From Streptomyces roseicoloratus (lineage in GTDB: Bacteria; Actinomycetota; Actinomycetes; Streptomycetales; Streptomycetaceae), in the NCBI RefSeq assembly GCF_004117935.1, contig NZ_SDOY01000118.1, positions 62,001-126,000 of the forward strand: a stretch of 64,000 nt of DNA. Reading direction: 5' to 3'. The notes under the pieces were generated by a model, which was not told the origin of the DNA, made no database searches, and worked only from the letters and a program-made list of their open reading frames with translations. Each line of letters opens with the position of its first letter. Position 1 is the stretch's first letter. The translations under genes were made by a program, and so were the position numbers. Positions 27,167 to 36,455 of the stretch are shown in pieces.

Positions 27167-27687
27167 CGGTCGAACCCGATGAGCATCAGGGCGACGACCA
27201 CACCGGCCGTCAGGGCCCACAGCAGCACGGCCGAAAGCGTCGCCAGCAGGCGCAGCGGCAGCGGGTAGACGCCGGCGTGGCGCACCGGGTTCCTCGGGTC
27301 GTAACCGACCTCGACCTCGCTCGACGTCGACCGTCGGAGGTAGTGGTGGGTCCGGCCGTCCCGGTCCCGGTACACGTAGAACCCCGGCGTGCCGTACGGG
27401 GACGGGGTGCTGCGCACGGCCGTCACCGTGACGCCGCGTCGCGGCAGGACCCACAGGTCGACGACGCTTGTCGTCACCGCCGCGCTGCACAGGTTGAGGA
27501 GGACCGCGACGACACCCACGATCGTCGCGGTGAGGAGCAGGGCCGTCCGCCCGCTCGCCACGAGCAGTGCGCTCGTGGCGGCGAACGCCACGACCGCCGG
27601 ACCGAGCGCCGTCACGATCCAGCCCGTCGTCCTGACCCTGCGCACGGGCAGCGACGCGAGCGGCCCGGCCGCGGCCGCGTCACTCAC
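27163..27687 (-). CDS. DUF3592-like membrane protein
   Basis: A 174-residue protein. Two adjacent N-terminal hydrophobic helices (WIVTALGPAVVAFAATSALL and LLLTATIVGVVAVLLNL) are followed by a soluble segment with FYVYRDRDGRTHHYLRRS and VGYDPRNPVRHAGVYPL, and a final helix (LLATLSAVLLWALTAGVVVA). The pattern fits DUF3592. The GTG at 27687 overlaps the DUF397 stop by four bases and is preferred to 27717. Translationally coupled on both sides. Confidence 0.75.
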   Translation of the reverse strand: MSDAAAAGPLASLPVRRVRTTGWIVTALGPAVVAFAATSALLVASGRTALLLTATIVGVVAVLLNLCSAAVTTSVVDLWVLPRRGVTVTAVRSTPSPYGTPGFYVYRDRDGRTHHYLRRSTSSEVEVGYDPRNPVRHAGVYPLPLRLLATLSAVLLWALTAGVVVALMLIGFDR

Positions 27688-27956
27688 TTCTTCACGCCGG
27701 CCACGAACGCCGCCCATGCGGCGGCGGGCACGACGAGCGCGGGACCGTCGGGAACCTTGCTGTCACGGACGGGGACGACACCGGGGACGTCGTCGAGGAC
27801 TTCGAGGCAGTTGTCGCCGTCGCCGTCGCTGTAGGAGCTCTTGCGCCAGGCGGTGGCGCCGACGAAGTCGTACGTGACTTCGACGCAGTCGCCGCCTGAA
27901 GCGTTACTGTAGGAGCTCTTGAACCACTGGGCGTTGCTCAGGTCGTACGCGCGCAT
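27684..27956 (-). CDS. Tandem DUF397 protein
   Basis: A 90-residue protein with two DUF397 units: WFKSSYSNASGGDCVEV and WRKSSYSDGDGDNCLEV, then RDSKVPDGPALVVPAAAW. DUF397 proteins of Streptomyces are encoded beside XRE/DUF5753 regulators (WhiJ-like sets) and are thought to act with them. This gene overlaps the XRE gene end by 19 bases, consistent with such a pair. Cytoplasmic; it probably modulates the regulator's DNA binding. Confidence 0.92.
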   Translation of the reverse strand: MRAYDLSNAQWFKSSYSNASGGDCVEVTYDFVGATAWRKSSYSDGDGDNCLEVLDDVPGVVPVRDSKVPDGPALVVPAAAWAAFVAGVKK

Positions 27957-28771
27957 CGTCTGTAGTCCTCCGCCGCCGACTCGATCAGGGCCAGGGACGC
28001 CTCCGGCGACAGCGTGGCGACCCTGAGCAGATCGTAGGCGCGCTGAGCCTGCTTCACCACACTTGGATCATCGAGAAGCGTTCCCGAAAACTCCGTTTCT
28101 GTGTAGGCCGTTGGCGGCTGGTCTTTGAACTCCATCAGCTTCAGGGATCCGGTCATATGGGCGTGTGCACCTACAGCGCGAGGCAGCACTGTGACCAACG
28201 CCCATCGCTGGCGGATCAGGGTCGCGATCCGCTCCAGTTGCGCGGCCATGGTCGCCGGGCCGCCCACGGGCGTGAGTACCGCGTTCTCGTGCAGGACAAC
28301 CCAATACTCGGGCCTTGTAGCGTCCTTCAGAATGACCTGACGTTCGACCCGCGAGCCGACCTTCTCCTCGACGAACTCCTCTGAGGCGAACGGATACATC
28401 GCGAGGATCTGCGCGCGCATGTACTCCGGCGTCTGCAGCAGCCCCGGGATCACCGTCGGCGCGAACTCGCAGATCTTCGTCGCCACGGCCTCCAGCTCAG
28501 CCGCCGCGTTGAAGTATTCCGCGTACGGCGACTTGTCGATGAGCTTGCGCCAGGTCCGTTCGAAAATACCTCCGGTTTGTAGGATCTCGTCGAATCGCTG
28601 GGCCAGCTCCAGCTGCGGCTTCCTGATTCCCTGCTCGAAGAGGCCGATGTACGCCGCCGAGACGAACACCCGTGCCCCCAGCTCGCTCTGTGAGAGCCCC
28701 GCCGTCTCCCGGCGTTCCTTCAGCAGCTCGCCGAAGAACTCCCAGACTTCTTCCCGCTTGGCCTTGGCCAT
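27938..28771 (-). CDS. XRE-family regulator with DUF5753 (WhiJ-like)
   Basis: A 277-residue protein. The N-terminal HTH (about 12-70) contains LLKERRETAGLSQSELGARV and SAAYIGLFEQGIRKPQ. The C-terminal DUF5753 region (about 85-270) contains TVIPGLLQTPEYMRAQI and ERQVILKDATRPEYWVVLHE. The base composition (more A/T, for example around 28300 and 28560) is slightly less extreme than its neighbours, which may suggest lateral acquisition of the cassette. Partner of the overlapping DUF397 gene. Confidence 0.9.
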   Translation of the reverse strand: MAKAKREEVWEFFGELLKERRETAGLSQSELGARVFVSAAYIGLFEQGIRKPQLELAQRFDEILQTGGIFERTWRKLIDKSPYAEYFNAAAELEAVATKICEFAPTVIPGLLQTPEYMRAQILAMYPFASEEFVEEKVGSRVERQVILKDATRPEYWVVLHENAVLTPVGGPATMAAQLERIATLIRQRWALVTVLPRAVGAHAHMTGSLKLMEFKDQPPTAYTETEFSGTLLDDPSVVKQAQRAYDLLRVATLSPEASLALIESAAEDYRRCARTT

Positions 28772-28903
28772 GGATTAACTCCCGAACCCCACACCGTAGT
28801 TGTATCCCCAGCGCAACTGCCGATTCTACGGATCGGCCGTCACCCTGGATGCGGAAAACGGGAAATGGATTCGGAAAGGAGCGCGTTGGTGAAGGAAGAC
28901 AGC

Positions 28904-29122
28904 ATGCGGCCGACGGAAACTGAAGAGGCGCGAGAGGTGGTGAGGGAATTGCGCGAGGCGCTCGGACGGGCGGGAATCACGCTGCCCTCGCTCGGGCTCG
29001 ACGCCGTGACGCTCGCTGCCGATCCTCCCCGGCCGCTGATCGAGCTCGGGCGCTGTACGGCGGCGACGGCTCGCCTGCTCGCCGCCGCGCTCACCCCCAG
29101 GGACGAAGGAGGCCGCCCATGA
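28904..29122 (+). CDS. Small conserved actinobacterial protein
   Basis: 72 residues from the ATG at 28904 (GAAGGA upstream). GTG at 28889, with AAAGGAG upstream, and ATG at 28865 are alternative starts. An acidic/basic helical N-terminus (EEAREVVRELREALGRAGI) precedes TLPSLGLDAVTL and PLIELGRCTAATARLLAAAL. Such small proteins are common beside XRE/DUF397 cassettes in Streptomyces; no function is known. It overlaps the next ORF by four bases (ATGA), indicating coupling, and is divergent from the XRE gene. Confidence 0.7.
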   Translation: MRPTETEEAREVVRELREALGRAGITLPSLGLDAVTLAADPPRPLIELGRCTAATARLLAAALTPRDEGGRP

Positions 29123-29334
29123 AACCGCCCATCGGCGCGTACGTCGTCGACATCCGCACCGGCAAGGTCGGCACCGTCATGGGGCACGAGGGCCCCTACC
29201 TTCAGGTCCGGCCGCTCGGCGGCGGGCGCGAGTGGGACTGCGAGCCGGACGGCGTCCGGGTCGCCACCGCCGCCGAGCGCCTGTCGGCCGCCACGGCGCA
29301 CGCGAACGCCCGCAGCCGTGGGGAGGTGCCCTGA
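29119..29334 (+). CDS. Small conserved protein, coupled to the preceding ORF
   Basis: 71 residues beginning MKPPIGAYVVDIRTGKVGTV, with GPYLQVRPLGGGREWDCEPD. The fold looks like a small beta-barrel. No function is recognised. The ATG overlaps the previous stop (ATGA), and GGAGG lies upstream inside the previous gene. Confidence 0.72.
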   Translation: MKPPIGAYVVDIRTGKVGTVMGHEGPYLQVRPLGGGREWDCEPDGVRVATAAERLSAATAHANARSRGEVP

Positions 29335-29497
29335 GCGGCGGGGCGGCGGGGCGGCGGGGCGGAGAGGTGGAGAGGGGGAGAGTGGGGAGAGGGGGAGGGG
29401 CCGCGGTGTCTCGTAGCGACTCCCGCGGCCCCGCCTCCGCCCCCGCCCGTCGTTCCCGTCCCGCCGCCCGTCCCCGTCCCCGTCCCCGCTCGGGCCG

Positions 29498-30673
29498 TCA
29501 GAACTGCTGCACGTAGTACGGCTCGACGGTCAGGGTGCCGTTGCCGCGGGCGCCGTAGCGCGTGCCGGTGCTCTGCTGGGCCAGCGTGTACCAGGAGTCG
29601 ACGTAGTCGGGGTCGTCGGTCCACCAGTCGTCCGGGATGGCGTCCAGGATCGCGTTCACGAGCGGGACGTACGCGCCCTGGTCGGTGATGGTGAGGAGCA
29701 CCGTGGCGATGGCCTTGGCGAGGTCGCGGTAGTTGGTGCTGCCGTCCTCCTCCATCATCACGGCGTCGGCCAGGTTGTACTTGTAGTTCGACCAGTTGAC
29801 CAGGATCTGGTTCGGCCGGTAGGTCGTGCCGTCGTTGTCGAGGTACGGCATGTCGACCGGGTCGACGCGGACCTTGCCGTCGTGGCCGAAGCCGCTGACC
29901 AGGGTGTAGACCTCGGCGTCGCCCTTGACCCAGGGCTCCTCGTCGTCGTTGAGGCGCACCGAGGTGATCTTCGTGGTCCAGAAGCCGGCCGTGGTCCCCA
30001 GGGTGTTGACGGCCCGGCGGTCGGCCGACGCGATGCCGGCCTTCGCCAGTTCCTTCCGCAGCACGTCCAGGCCCGCCGCCAGCGCCTTCGTGCTGTCGAT
30101 GTCGACGACGTACACCGGGTGCCCGGGCGCCGTGCGGGCGTCCAGCCGGTGCGCCCGGCCCTCGCTGTCGTAGGCCGTCACCGTGCCGTCGGTGTCGTCG
30201 TCCGAGACGGCCGCCGCGACCCAGGGCGTGACGCCGGCGGCGAGCGCGGTGCGCATCGACGGATCGCCGAGGCGCAGCCGGAGGAGCGAGCCGGTCCTGG
30301 CGGCCAGGCCCTTGGCCTCGGCGATGTCCTGGTCCGCGGCGGTGAGCCGGTCCTTCAGGGCGCCGGTCGCCCGTTCGGTGACGGGCAGGCCGGCCGCGCC
30401 GGGCGCCTTCAGGGTGGCCGTGCGCAGGCTCGTACGCCAGGAGCTGTCGCCGAGCGAGCGCGCGATGTCGCGGGCGGCCCGGTCCTGGGCGGAGCCGACG
30501 GCGGCCTCGGTCGCCGACACGGCGCGGCCCGGCGCGGGCGCGGGTGTGGCGGAGGTGGCAGAGGTCGCGGAGGCGGCGGAGGTCGCGCCGAGGGTCTGGG
30601 CCGCGCAGAGGGCGGCGAGGGCGGCCGCGGTGGCGGTGAGGGTGCCGCGTCGACGGGCGGGACGAGGTCTCAC
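29498..30673 (-). CDS. Secreted DUF3103-like protein
   Basis: A 391-residue exported protein. The N-terminal signal is RRRGTLTATAAALAALCAAQ; an Ala/Thr/Ser-rich linker to about residue 48 is followed by a globular domain with SDDDTDGTVTAYDSEGRAH, YVVDIDSTKALAAGLDVL and a C-terminal PDDWWTDDPDYVDSWYTLA. This matches my recollection of DUF3103, of unknown function. Divergent from recO, with a minisatellite in the upstream region. Likely extracellular. Confidence 0.75.
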   Translation of the reverse strand: MRPRPARRRGTLTATAAALAALCAAQTLGATSAASATSATSATPAPAPGRAVSATEAAVGSAQDRAARDIARSLGDSSWRTSLRTATLKAPGAAGLPVTERATGALKDRLTAADQDIAEAKGLAARTGSLLRLRLGDPSMRTALAAGVTPWVAAAVSDDDTDGTVTAYDSEGRAHRLDARTAPGHPVYVVDIDSTKALAAGLDVLRKELAKAGIASADRRAVNTLGTTAGFWTTKITSVRLNDDEEPWVKGDAEVYTLVSGFGHDGKVRVDPVDMPYLDNDGTTYRPNQILVNWSNYKYNLADAVMMEEDGSTNYRDLAKAIATVLLTITDQGAYVPLVNAILDAIPDDWWTDDPDYVDSWYTLAQQSTGTRYGARGNGTLTVEPYYVQQF

Positions 30674-30754
30674 GGTGATCGCTCCTCCTGGGGGAGTGGT
30701 CGATGGTGCGACGAAGGAGAGCAGGGGTCTGCACGGGAGTGGAGACCGGAGACG

Positions 30755-30840
30755 GTGCAGGGAGTGCGGGAGGTGCAGGGAGTGCGGGAGGTTCGGGAGG
30801 TGCAGGGAGTGCGGGAGGTGCGGGAGGTGCGGGGAGTGCC
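30755..30840. repeat. 18-bp minisatellite between the DUF3103 gene and recO
   Basis: GTGCAGGGAGTGCGGGAG occurs exactly at 30755-30772, 30773-30790 and 30800-30817, with 9-bp half units (GTTCGGGAG, GTGCGGGAG) between and after. It is a purine-rich/pyrimidine-rich strand-asymmetric tract in the 289-base divergent gap; the remaining 120 bases up to recO hold its promoter. Confidence 0.8.
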
Positions 30841-30962
30841 CTAGCTGATCTATGCGGGTAGAAGGTTGCCTCGGGCAGCATCATGACGAGGGCATGTCAC
30901 TCCGGGCAAGAGGGCCTCCGGCCGCGGTCCGGGATGTCCGAGCCGTACAGGACAATGGATCC

Positions 30963-31712
30963 ATGAGTCTGTTCCGCGACGACGGCATCGTGCTGCGCAC
31001 CCAGAAGCTGGGCGAAGCGGACCGCATCATCACGATCCTCACGCGCGGTCACGGGCGGGTGCGCGCCGTCGCGCGCGGAGTGCGCCGGACCAAGTCGAAG
31101 TTCGGGGCGCGGCTCGAACCGTTCTCGCACGTGGACGTGCAGTTCTTCGCCCGCGGGAGTGAGCTGGTCGGGCGGGGGCTGCCGCTGTGCACGCAGAGCG
31201 AGACCATCGCCGCGTACGGCAGCGGCATTGTCACCGACTACGCCCGGTACACGGCGGGCACCGCCATGCTGGAGACGGCGGAACGCTTCACCGACCACGA
31301 GGGCGAGCCCTCCGTGCAGCAGTACCTGCTGCTCGTCGGCGGGCTGCGCACCCTCGCGCGCGGCGAGCACGCCCCGCACCTCATCCTCGACGCCTTCCTG
31401 CTGCGCTCCCTCGCCGTCAACGGCTACGCGCCCAGCTTCGAGGACTGTGCGAAATGCGGACTTCACGGGCCGAACCGCTTCTTTTCGGTCGCCGCGGGCG
31501 GAGTCATCTGCGGGGACTGCCGGGTGCCCGGAAGCGTCGTACCCTCTGCGGAGGCCGTAGGCCTGCTCAGCGCGCTGCTCACCGGCGACTGGGAGACGGC
31601 GGACGCGGCCGAGCCGCGTCACGTCAGAGAGGGCAGCGGACTGGTGTCCGCCTATCTGCACTGGCACCTGGAGCGCGGGCTGCGCTCGCTGCGGTACGTA
31701 GAGAAGAGCTAG
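30963..31712 (+). CDS. recO: DNA repair protein RecO
   Basis: A 249-residue recombination mediator that loads RecA via RecR at gaps. An N-terminal OB fold ([20 protein letters not shown]) is followed by a helical region and the zinc finger CAKCG...CGDC. The length is typical. GACAAT at 30951-30956 is six bases before the ATG, consistent with a leaderless message; the frame's upstream extension to 30852 is not family-like. uppS follows 13 bases downstream, the usual actinobacterial pairing. Confidence 0.95.
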   Translation: MSLFRDDGIVLRTQKLGEADRIITILTRGHGRVRAVARGVRRTKSKFGARLEPFSHVDVQFFARGSELVGRGLPLCTQSETIAAYGSGIVTDYARYTAGTAMLETAERFTDHEGEPSVQQYLLLVGGLRTLARGEHAPHLILDAFLLRSLAVNGYAPSFEDCAKCGLHGPNRFFSVAAGGVICGDCRVPGSVVPSAEAVGLLSALLTGDWETADAAEPRHVREGSGLVSAYLHWHLERGLRSLRYVEKS

Positions 31713-31725
31713 GAGAGACCACGCC

Positions 31726-32550
31726 ATGGCCATCGCACGACTCCTCGGGCGGCAGCGTCGGGAGTACAGGACCCCGGAGCCGCACCCGTCCGGCGCCCGC
31801 CCGCCGAAGCTCCAGTCGGAGCTCGTGCCCGAGCACGTCGCGATCGTCATGGACGGCAACGGCCGCTGGGCCAAGGAGCGCGGCCTGCCGCGCACCGAGG
31901 GGCACAAGGTCGGCGCCGAGCAGGTGCTCGACGTGCTGCAGGGCGCGCTCGAGATGGGCGTCGGCGCGATCTCGCTGTACGCCTTCTCCACGGAGAACTG
32001 GAAGCGCTCGCCCGAGGAGGTGCGCTTCCTCATGAACTTCAACCGCGACTTCATCCGCAAGACCCGCGACCAGCTCGACGAGCTCGGCATCCGGGTGCGG
32101 TGGGTCGGCCGCATGCCGAAGCTGTGGAAGTCGGTCGCCAAGGAGCTCCAGATCGCCCAGGAGCAGACGAAGGACAACACGAAGCTCACGCTGTACTTCT
32201 GCATGAACTACGGCGGGCGGGCCGAACTCGCGGACGCGGCGCAGGCGCTGGCCGAGGACGTGAAGGCGGGCCGGCTCGACCCGTCGAAGATCACCGAGAA
32301 GACCATCCAGAAGTACCTCTACTACCCGGACATGCCGGACGTCGACCTCTTCCTGCGGCCCAGCGGCGAGCAGCGCACGTCGAACTACCTGATCTGGCAG
32401 AGCGCGTACGCCGAGATGGTGTTCCAGGACGTCCTGTGGCCCGACTTCGACCGCCGCGACCTGTGGCGCGCGTGCGTGGAGTACGCCCAGCGCGACCGGC
32501 GGTTCGGCGGCGTGGACCCGGCGGACCTGGCCGTGCTCGACAAGGCGTGA
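31726..32550 (+). CDS. uppS: Isoprenyl transferase (polyprenyl diphosphate synthase)
   Basis: A 274-residue cis-prenyltransferase producing the long-chain polyprenyl diphosphate carrier for peptidoglycan. The signature [18 protein letters not shown] contains the metal-binding Asp, and the second motif [20 protein letters not shown] is intact. Cytoplasmic, membrane-associated. The stop overlaps the next GTG by two bases (GTGA), coupling it to the YcxB-like gene. Confidence 0.95.
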   Translation: MAIARLLGRQRREYRTPEPHPSGARPPKLQSELVPEHVAIVMDGNGRWAKERGLPRTEGHKVGAEQVLDVLQGALEMGVGAISLYAFSTENWKRSPEEVRFLMNFNRDFIRKTRDQLDELGIRVRWVGRMPKLWKSVAKELQIAQEQTKDNTKLTLYFCMNYGGRAELADAAQALAEDVKAGRLDPSKITEKTIQKYLYYPDMPDVDLFLRPSGEQRTSNYLIWQSAYAEMVFQDVLWPDFDRRDLWRACVEYAQRDRRFGGVDPADLAVLDKA

Positions 32551-33167
32551 GATCGGACGCGGCGGGCGCCGCGGCGGGCGCCGGGGCGGCGGAGCCCGCC
32601 GAGCCGCTCTTCGAGCTGGCCGTCGGACCGGCCGCCGGAGGGGCCGTCGAGCTGGTCTACCTGCCGACGCTCGCCGACGTGGCCGACGCCTGCCGCGTGG
32701 AGCTGCGACTCGGCGACAACCGGCCGATGAGGTGGGTGATGCCGCTCGCCGCGGCGGTGGCCTTCCTCGTGGTCGCCGCGGACCGGTTCGTCGGACACGG
32801 CGCGCTGGATCCGGTGCACGGGGCCCTGCTGACGGGCCTCGGGGTCGTCGCCGCCCTGCTGTGGCCCCTCGCGCCCTGGGCCATGGCGCTCCGTGCGTAT
32901 CCGACGGTCGCCAGGGCGGGCGGCTACTGGGCCCGGGTGTCCGACGGGGGGCTCTTGGTGACTCCCCGCTACACCCAGGCGCGGCCCGGCCGACCGCCGG
33001 AGGAGACGCGGGAGGTCCACGTGTACGTCGAGACCTCCCGGTCGTTCGTCCTGCCGGCGCTCGACGGGTCCGGCCCCGGGGTCGCCCTGCCCAAGCGCCG
33101 GCTCGCCGGTCCCGGCGATCTCGTCCGGCTGAGGATGCTCCTGGACCGCAACCTCTACCGCCTCTGA
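32547..33167 (+). CDS. YcxB-like membrane protein
   Basis: A 206-residue protein: a short soluble N-terminus, two adjacent transmembrane helices ([19 protein letters not shown] and [20 protein letters not shown]), then a C-terminal soluble domain with [15 protein letters not shown] and [16 protein letters not shown], the YcxB-like pattern. Function unknown. The GTG at 32547 overlaps the uppS stop. Followed by a strong bidirectional terminator facing zur. Confidence 0.8.
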   Translation: MRSDAAGAAAGAGAAEPAEPLFELAVGPAAGGAVELVYLPTLADVADACRVELRLGDNRPMRWVMPLAAAVAFLVVAADRFVGHGALDPVHGALLTGLGVVAALLWPLAPWAMALRAYPTVARAGGYWARVSDGGLLVTPRYTQARPGRPPEETREVHVYVETSRSFVLPALDGSGPGVALPKRRLAGPGDLVRLRMLLDRNLYRL

Positions 33168-33170
33168 GCA

Positions 33171-33223
33171 CGCGGAAGGGCCCGCACCGGAACCCAGGAT
33201 CCTCCGGTGCGGGCCCTTCCGCG
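33171..33223. terminator. Bidirectional terminator between the YcxB-like gene and zur
   Basis: A 20-bp perfect stem, with arms 33171-33190 (starting CGCGGAAGGGCCC) and 33204-33223, and a 13-base loop. It lies exactly between two convergent stop codons. Confidence 0.9.
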
Positions 33224-33240
33224 TATGTCAGGTCACCGCG

Positions 33241-33651
33241 TCACTTCGCCGCGCACTCGGCGCACGTGCCGAAGATCTCCACCGTGTGCGCCACGTTCAC
33301 GAAGCCGTGCTCCGACGCGATCGTCTCGGCCCACTGCTCCACCGCCGGGCCCTCCACCTCCACGGCCTTGCCGCAGACCCGGCACACCAGATGGTGGTGG
33401 TGGTCGCCGGTCGAGCAGCGGCGGTAGACCGTCTCGCCGTCGCTCGTGCGCAGCGCGTCGACCTCGCCGGCCTCGGCGAGCGACTGCAGCGTGCGGTAGA
33501 CGGTGGTGAGGCCGACGGAATCGCCGCGGTGCTTGAGCATGTCGTGCAGCTCCTGGGCGCTGCGGAACTCGTCCACCTCGTTCAGGGCCGCCGAGACTGC
33601 GGCCCGCTGCTTGGTCGAGCGGCCTTTTACGGGGGGTCCTGCCGTCGCCAC
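33241..33651 (-). CDS. zur: Zinc uptake regulator Zur (Fur family)
   Basis: A 136-residue Fur-family metalloregulator. The winged helix contains SVGLTTVYRTLQSLAEAG. Metal sites are visible as C79, HHHH at 84-87, C90-x2-C93 and the C-terminal C130-x2-C133. It is the last gene of the minus-strand znuA-znuC-znuB-zur operon, which identifies it as the zinc rather than the iron member. With zinc bound it would repress the Zur boxes upstream of znuA. Confidence 0.95.
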   Translation of the reverse strand: MATAGPPVKGRSTKQRAAVSAALNEVDEFRSAQELHDMLKHRGDSVGLTTVYRTLQSLAEAGEVDALRTSDGETVYRRCSTGDHHHHLVCRVCGKAVEVEGPAVEQWAETIASEHGFVNVAHTVEIFGTCAECAAK

Positions 33652-33733
33652 GGGGGCCTCCTTGATTCCTTGTCTGCCCCCGCCATTCTGCCAGCCCCCC
33701 GTTGCTGCGCCGTCAGACCTTGTCGCTGCGCCG

Positions 33734-34627
33734 TCAGACCTTCACGTCGTCCGTGGGACGGCGGGTGGCCGGGACGCAGCGTGCGTCGCACTCCGCGGCG
33801 GCCCGCTCGGCGGCGCGGGCCCGACGGCGGGCGAGCGGCGCGGCGAGGACCGCGAGCGCGACGAAGACGCCGATCGCCAGGAGCACGATCGTCGCGCCGG
33901 GCGGCACGTCCTGGTAGTACGAGGTGATCGTGCCGGACAGGGTGACGCCGGTGCCGATGACGACCGCGAGCACGAAGGTCGTACGGAAGGACCGGGACAG
34001 CTGCTGGGCGGCCGCGACCGGCACCACCATCAGGGCGCTGACCAGAAGCAGGCCGACCACGCGCATGGCGACCGTGACGGTCACGGCGGCGGTGACGGCG
34101 ATGAGGAGGTTCAGGGCGCGCACCGGCAGGCCGGTGACGCGGGCGAAGTCCTCGTCCTGGCTGACGGCGAAGAGCTGCCGGCGCAGACCGACGGTGACGA
34201 GGACCACGAAGGCGGCGAGCACGCTGATCGAGGTGACGTCCTCGGTGGAGACCGTGGACAGCGAGCCGAAGAGGTACGACAGCAGGTTCGCGTTGGAACC
34301 GCCGCCGACCTGGATCAGCATCACGCCGCCGGCCATGCCGCCGTAGAACAGCAGGGCGAGGGCGATGTCGCCGCGGGTCCTGCCGTACGCCCGGATCAGC
34401 TCCATGGCGACCGCGCCGGCGACGGCGACCAGGGTGGCCATCCACACCGGGCTGGCGGACATGAGGAAGCCGAGGCCGACGCCCGTCATGGCGACGTGGC
34501 CGATGCCGTCGCCCATCAGCGCCTGGCGGCGCTGGACGAGGTAGATGCCGACGGCGGGCGCGGTGATGCCGACGAGGACGGCCGCGAGGAGCGCCCGTTG
34601 CATGAAGGCGGGTTCGAGGAATTCCAT
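33734..34627 (-). CDS. znuB: Zinc ABC transporter permease
   Basis: A 297-residue ABC-3-family inner membrane permease with 7-9 hydrophobic helices, including FMQRALLAAVLVGITAPAVG and GDGIGHVAMTGVGLG. It moves Zn(II) together with the ZnuC ATPase. It starts two bases after the znuC stop. Confidence 0.93.
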   Translation of the reverse strand: MEFLEPAFMQRALLAAVLVGITAPAVGIYLVQRRQALMGDGIGHVAMTGVGLGFLMSASPVWMATLVAVAGAVAMELIRAYGRTRGDIALALLFYGGMAGGVMLIQVGGGSNANLLSYLFGSLSTVSTEDVTSISVLAAFVVLVTVGLRRQLFAVSQDEDFARVTGLPVRALNLLIAVTAAVTVTVAMRVVGLLLVSALMVVPVAAAQQLSRSFRTTFVLAVVIGTGVTLSGTITSYYQDVPPGATIVLLAIGVFVALAVLAAPLARRRARAAERAAAECDARCVPATRRPTDDVKV

Positions 34628-34629
34628 CG

Positions 34630-35406
34630 TCAGGTCAGCAGTCCCGTGCGGAGCGGCTCGTCGGCCGCGTGGGGGTGGACGTGGTCGTGGCCGGGCAGGG
34701 CGTGCTGGCCCACGGCCCGGGGCGGCGGGCCGTCGTGGACGACGCAGCCGTCGCGGAGCACGACCGCCCGGTCGATGAGGGGCTCGAGCGGGCCGAGCTC
34801 GTGCAGGACGAGGAGGACGGAGGTGCCGCCGGCGACCTGCTCGCGCAGGGTGCCGGCGAGGATCTCCTGGCTGGCGAGGTCGACGCCGGCCATCGGCTCG
34901 TCCATGATCAGCAGCTCGGGCTCGGAGGCGAGCGCACGGGCGATCAGCACGCGCTGGTGCTGCCCGCCGGAGAGGGCGCCGACCGAGTCGCCGGCGCGGT
35001 CGTCGAGGCCGACCAGCTCCATGGCCCGGGCTATCGCGGCCCGGTCCGCCTTCGTGGTGAGGCCGAACCGGCGGCGGGACAGCCGGCCGGAGGCGACGAC
35101 CTCGCGGACGGTCGCCGGGACGCCGCTGGCGGCGGTGGTGCGCTGCGGCACGTAGCCGACGCGGGCCCAGTCGCGGAAGCGCTTCTGCGGGGTGCCGAAC
35201 AGCTCGATGGTGCCGCCGGTCAGCGGCACCTGGCCGATGACGGAGCGGACGGCGGTGGACTTGCCGGAGCCGTTGGCGCCGAGCAGCGCGACGACCTCAC
35301 CGCGGCACACGGTGAGGTCGACGCCGCGCAGGACGGGGCGCGAGCCGAGGGCGGCGGTGGCGCCGCGCACGGAGATGACGGGCTCGTCGCTCACGAGAGA
35401 GCTCAC
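34630..35406 (-). CDS. znuC: Zinc ABC transporter ATP-binding protein
   Basis: A 258-residue ABC ATPase: Walker A GANGSGKS, signature LSGGQHQRVLIARAL, Walker B LLIMDEPMAGVD, and a downstream H-loop His in LVLHELGPL. The C-terminal tail GHDHVHPHAAD is His-rich and may sense or buffer zinc. GTG at 35406 with AGGAGG just upstream is preferred over the longer frame to 35478. Confidence 0.94.
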   Translation of the reverse strand: MSSLVSDEPVISVRGATAALGSRPVLRGVDLTVCRGEVVALLGANGSGKSTAVRSVIGQVPLTGGTIELFGTPQKRFRDWARVGYVPQRTTAASGVPATVREVVASGRLSRRRFGLTTKADRAAIARAMELVGLDDRAGDSVGALSGGQHQRVLIARALASEPELLIMDEPMAGVDLASQEILAGTLREQVAGGTSVLLVLHELGPLEPLIDRAVVLRDGCVVHDGPPPRAVGQHALPGHDHVHPHAADEPLRTGLLT

Positions 35407-35474
35407 GACTGCCTCCTGCTGGGTGTGGATCACTTGCTGCTCACTTCGCGCTCGCCTGTTCCTCGGGGGGGCGC

Positions 35475-36455
35475 TCACTTCGCGCCGAGGGCCTTCTTCA
35501 GCGCGGCGAGGTTGGACTGCATGACCTCGATGTAGTCATCGCCCTTGGACGCGTCCGTGATTCCCTCCAGCGGGTCGAGCACGTCGGTCCTGAGACCGGT
35601 GTCGCTCGCGAGGGTCTTGGCGGTCTTGTCGCTGGCCAGGGTCTCGAAGAAGACGGTGGTGACCTTGTCCTTCTTCGCGATGTCCTGGAGCTCCTTGATG
35701 CGGGCGGGACTCGGCTCGGACTCGGGGTCCATGCCGGAGATGCCCTCCTGCTCCAGGCCGTAGCGCTCGGCGAGGTAGCCGAAGGCGGAGTGGGTGGTGA
35801 TGAAGGTCTTGGTGGAGGTGTTCTTCAGACCGGTCCGGAACTCGCCGTCGAGGGCGGCGAGCCGGGTCATCAGGGCCTGGGTGTTCGCCTTGTACGCGGC
35901 GGCGTGGGCCGGGTCGGCCTTCTCGAAGGCGGCGCCCACGCCCTGGGCGACCTCGCCGTACTTCACGGGGTCGAGCCAGATGTGCGGGTCGGTGCCGGCT
36001 TCGCCCTCTCCGGCGTGCTCCTCGGAGCCGTGCTCCGCGCCGTGGTCGTGGCCGACCTCGGTGCCGTGCTCCTCGACCTTGGTGAGGGTGGCGGCGTCGA
36101 TCTTGGTGTCGGCGTCGGACTGCGCGATGGCGTCGTCGACGGCGGGCTGGATGCCCTTGAGGTAGAGGACGACGTCGGCCGTGCCGAGCTCGCCGATCTG
36201 CTTCGGCTTGAGCTCCAGGTCGTGCGGCTCGACGCCGGGCTTGGTGAGCGTGTCGACGGTGACGTACGAGCCGCCTATCTGCTCGGCCAGGAACTGCAGG
36301 GGATAGAACGACGCGACGACGTCCAGCTTGCCGCCGCTCTCGCTGCCGCCCTTGTCGGCGGCGTCCGAGCCCCCGCCGCAGGCGGAGAGCGTCACGAGGC
36401 CGAGGGCGACGGCTCCGGCGACGGCGGTGGTGGGTATCAGTCGGCGTACGTTCAT
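35475..36455 (-). CDS. znuA: Zinc-binding lipoprotein (periplasmic-type binding protein)
   Basis: A 326-residue cluster A-I metal-binding protein. A lipoprotein signal (GAVALGLVTLSAC) anchors it to the membrane. Metal ligands are expected at GVEPHDLE and DPHIWLDP plus THSAFGYLAERY; the flexible acidic/His loop (GHDHGAEHGSEEHAGEGE) between them is typical of zinc, rather than manganese, receptors. ATG at 36455 is chosen; ATG at 36464 is possible. A Zur-like palindrome overlaps the start codon and another lies just upstream. Confidence 0.94.
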   Translation of the reverse strand: MNVRRLIPTTAVAGAVALGLVTLSACGGGSDAADKGGSESGGKLDVVASFYPLQFLAEQIGGSYVTVDTLTKPGVEPHDLELKPKQIGELGTADVVLYLKGIQPAVDDAIAQSDADTKIDAATLTKVEEHGTEVGHDHGAEHGSEEHAGEGEAGTDPHIWLDPVKYGEVAQGVGAAFEKADPAHAAAYKANTQALMTRLAALDGEFRTGLKNTSTKTFITTHSAFGYLAERYGLEQEGISGMDPESEPSPARIKELQDIAKKDKVTTVFFETLASDKTAKTLASDTGLRTDVLDPLEGITDASKGDDYIEVMQSNLAALKKALGAK

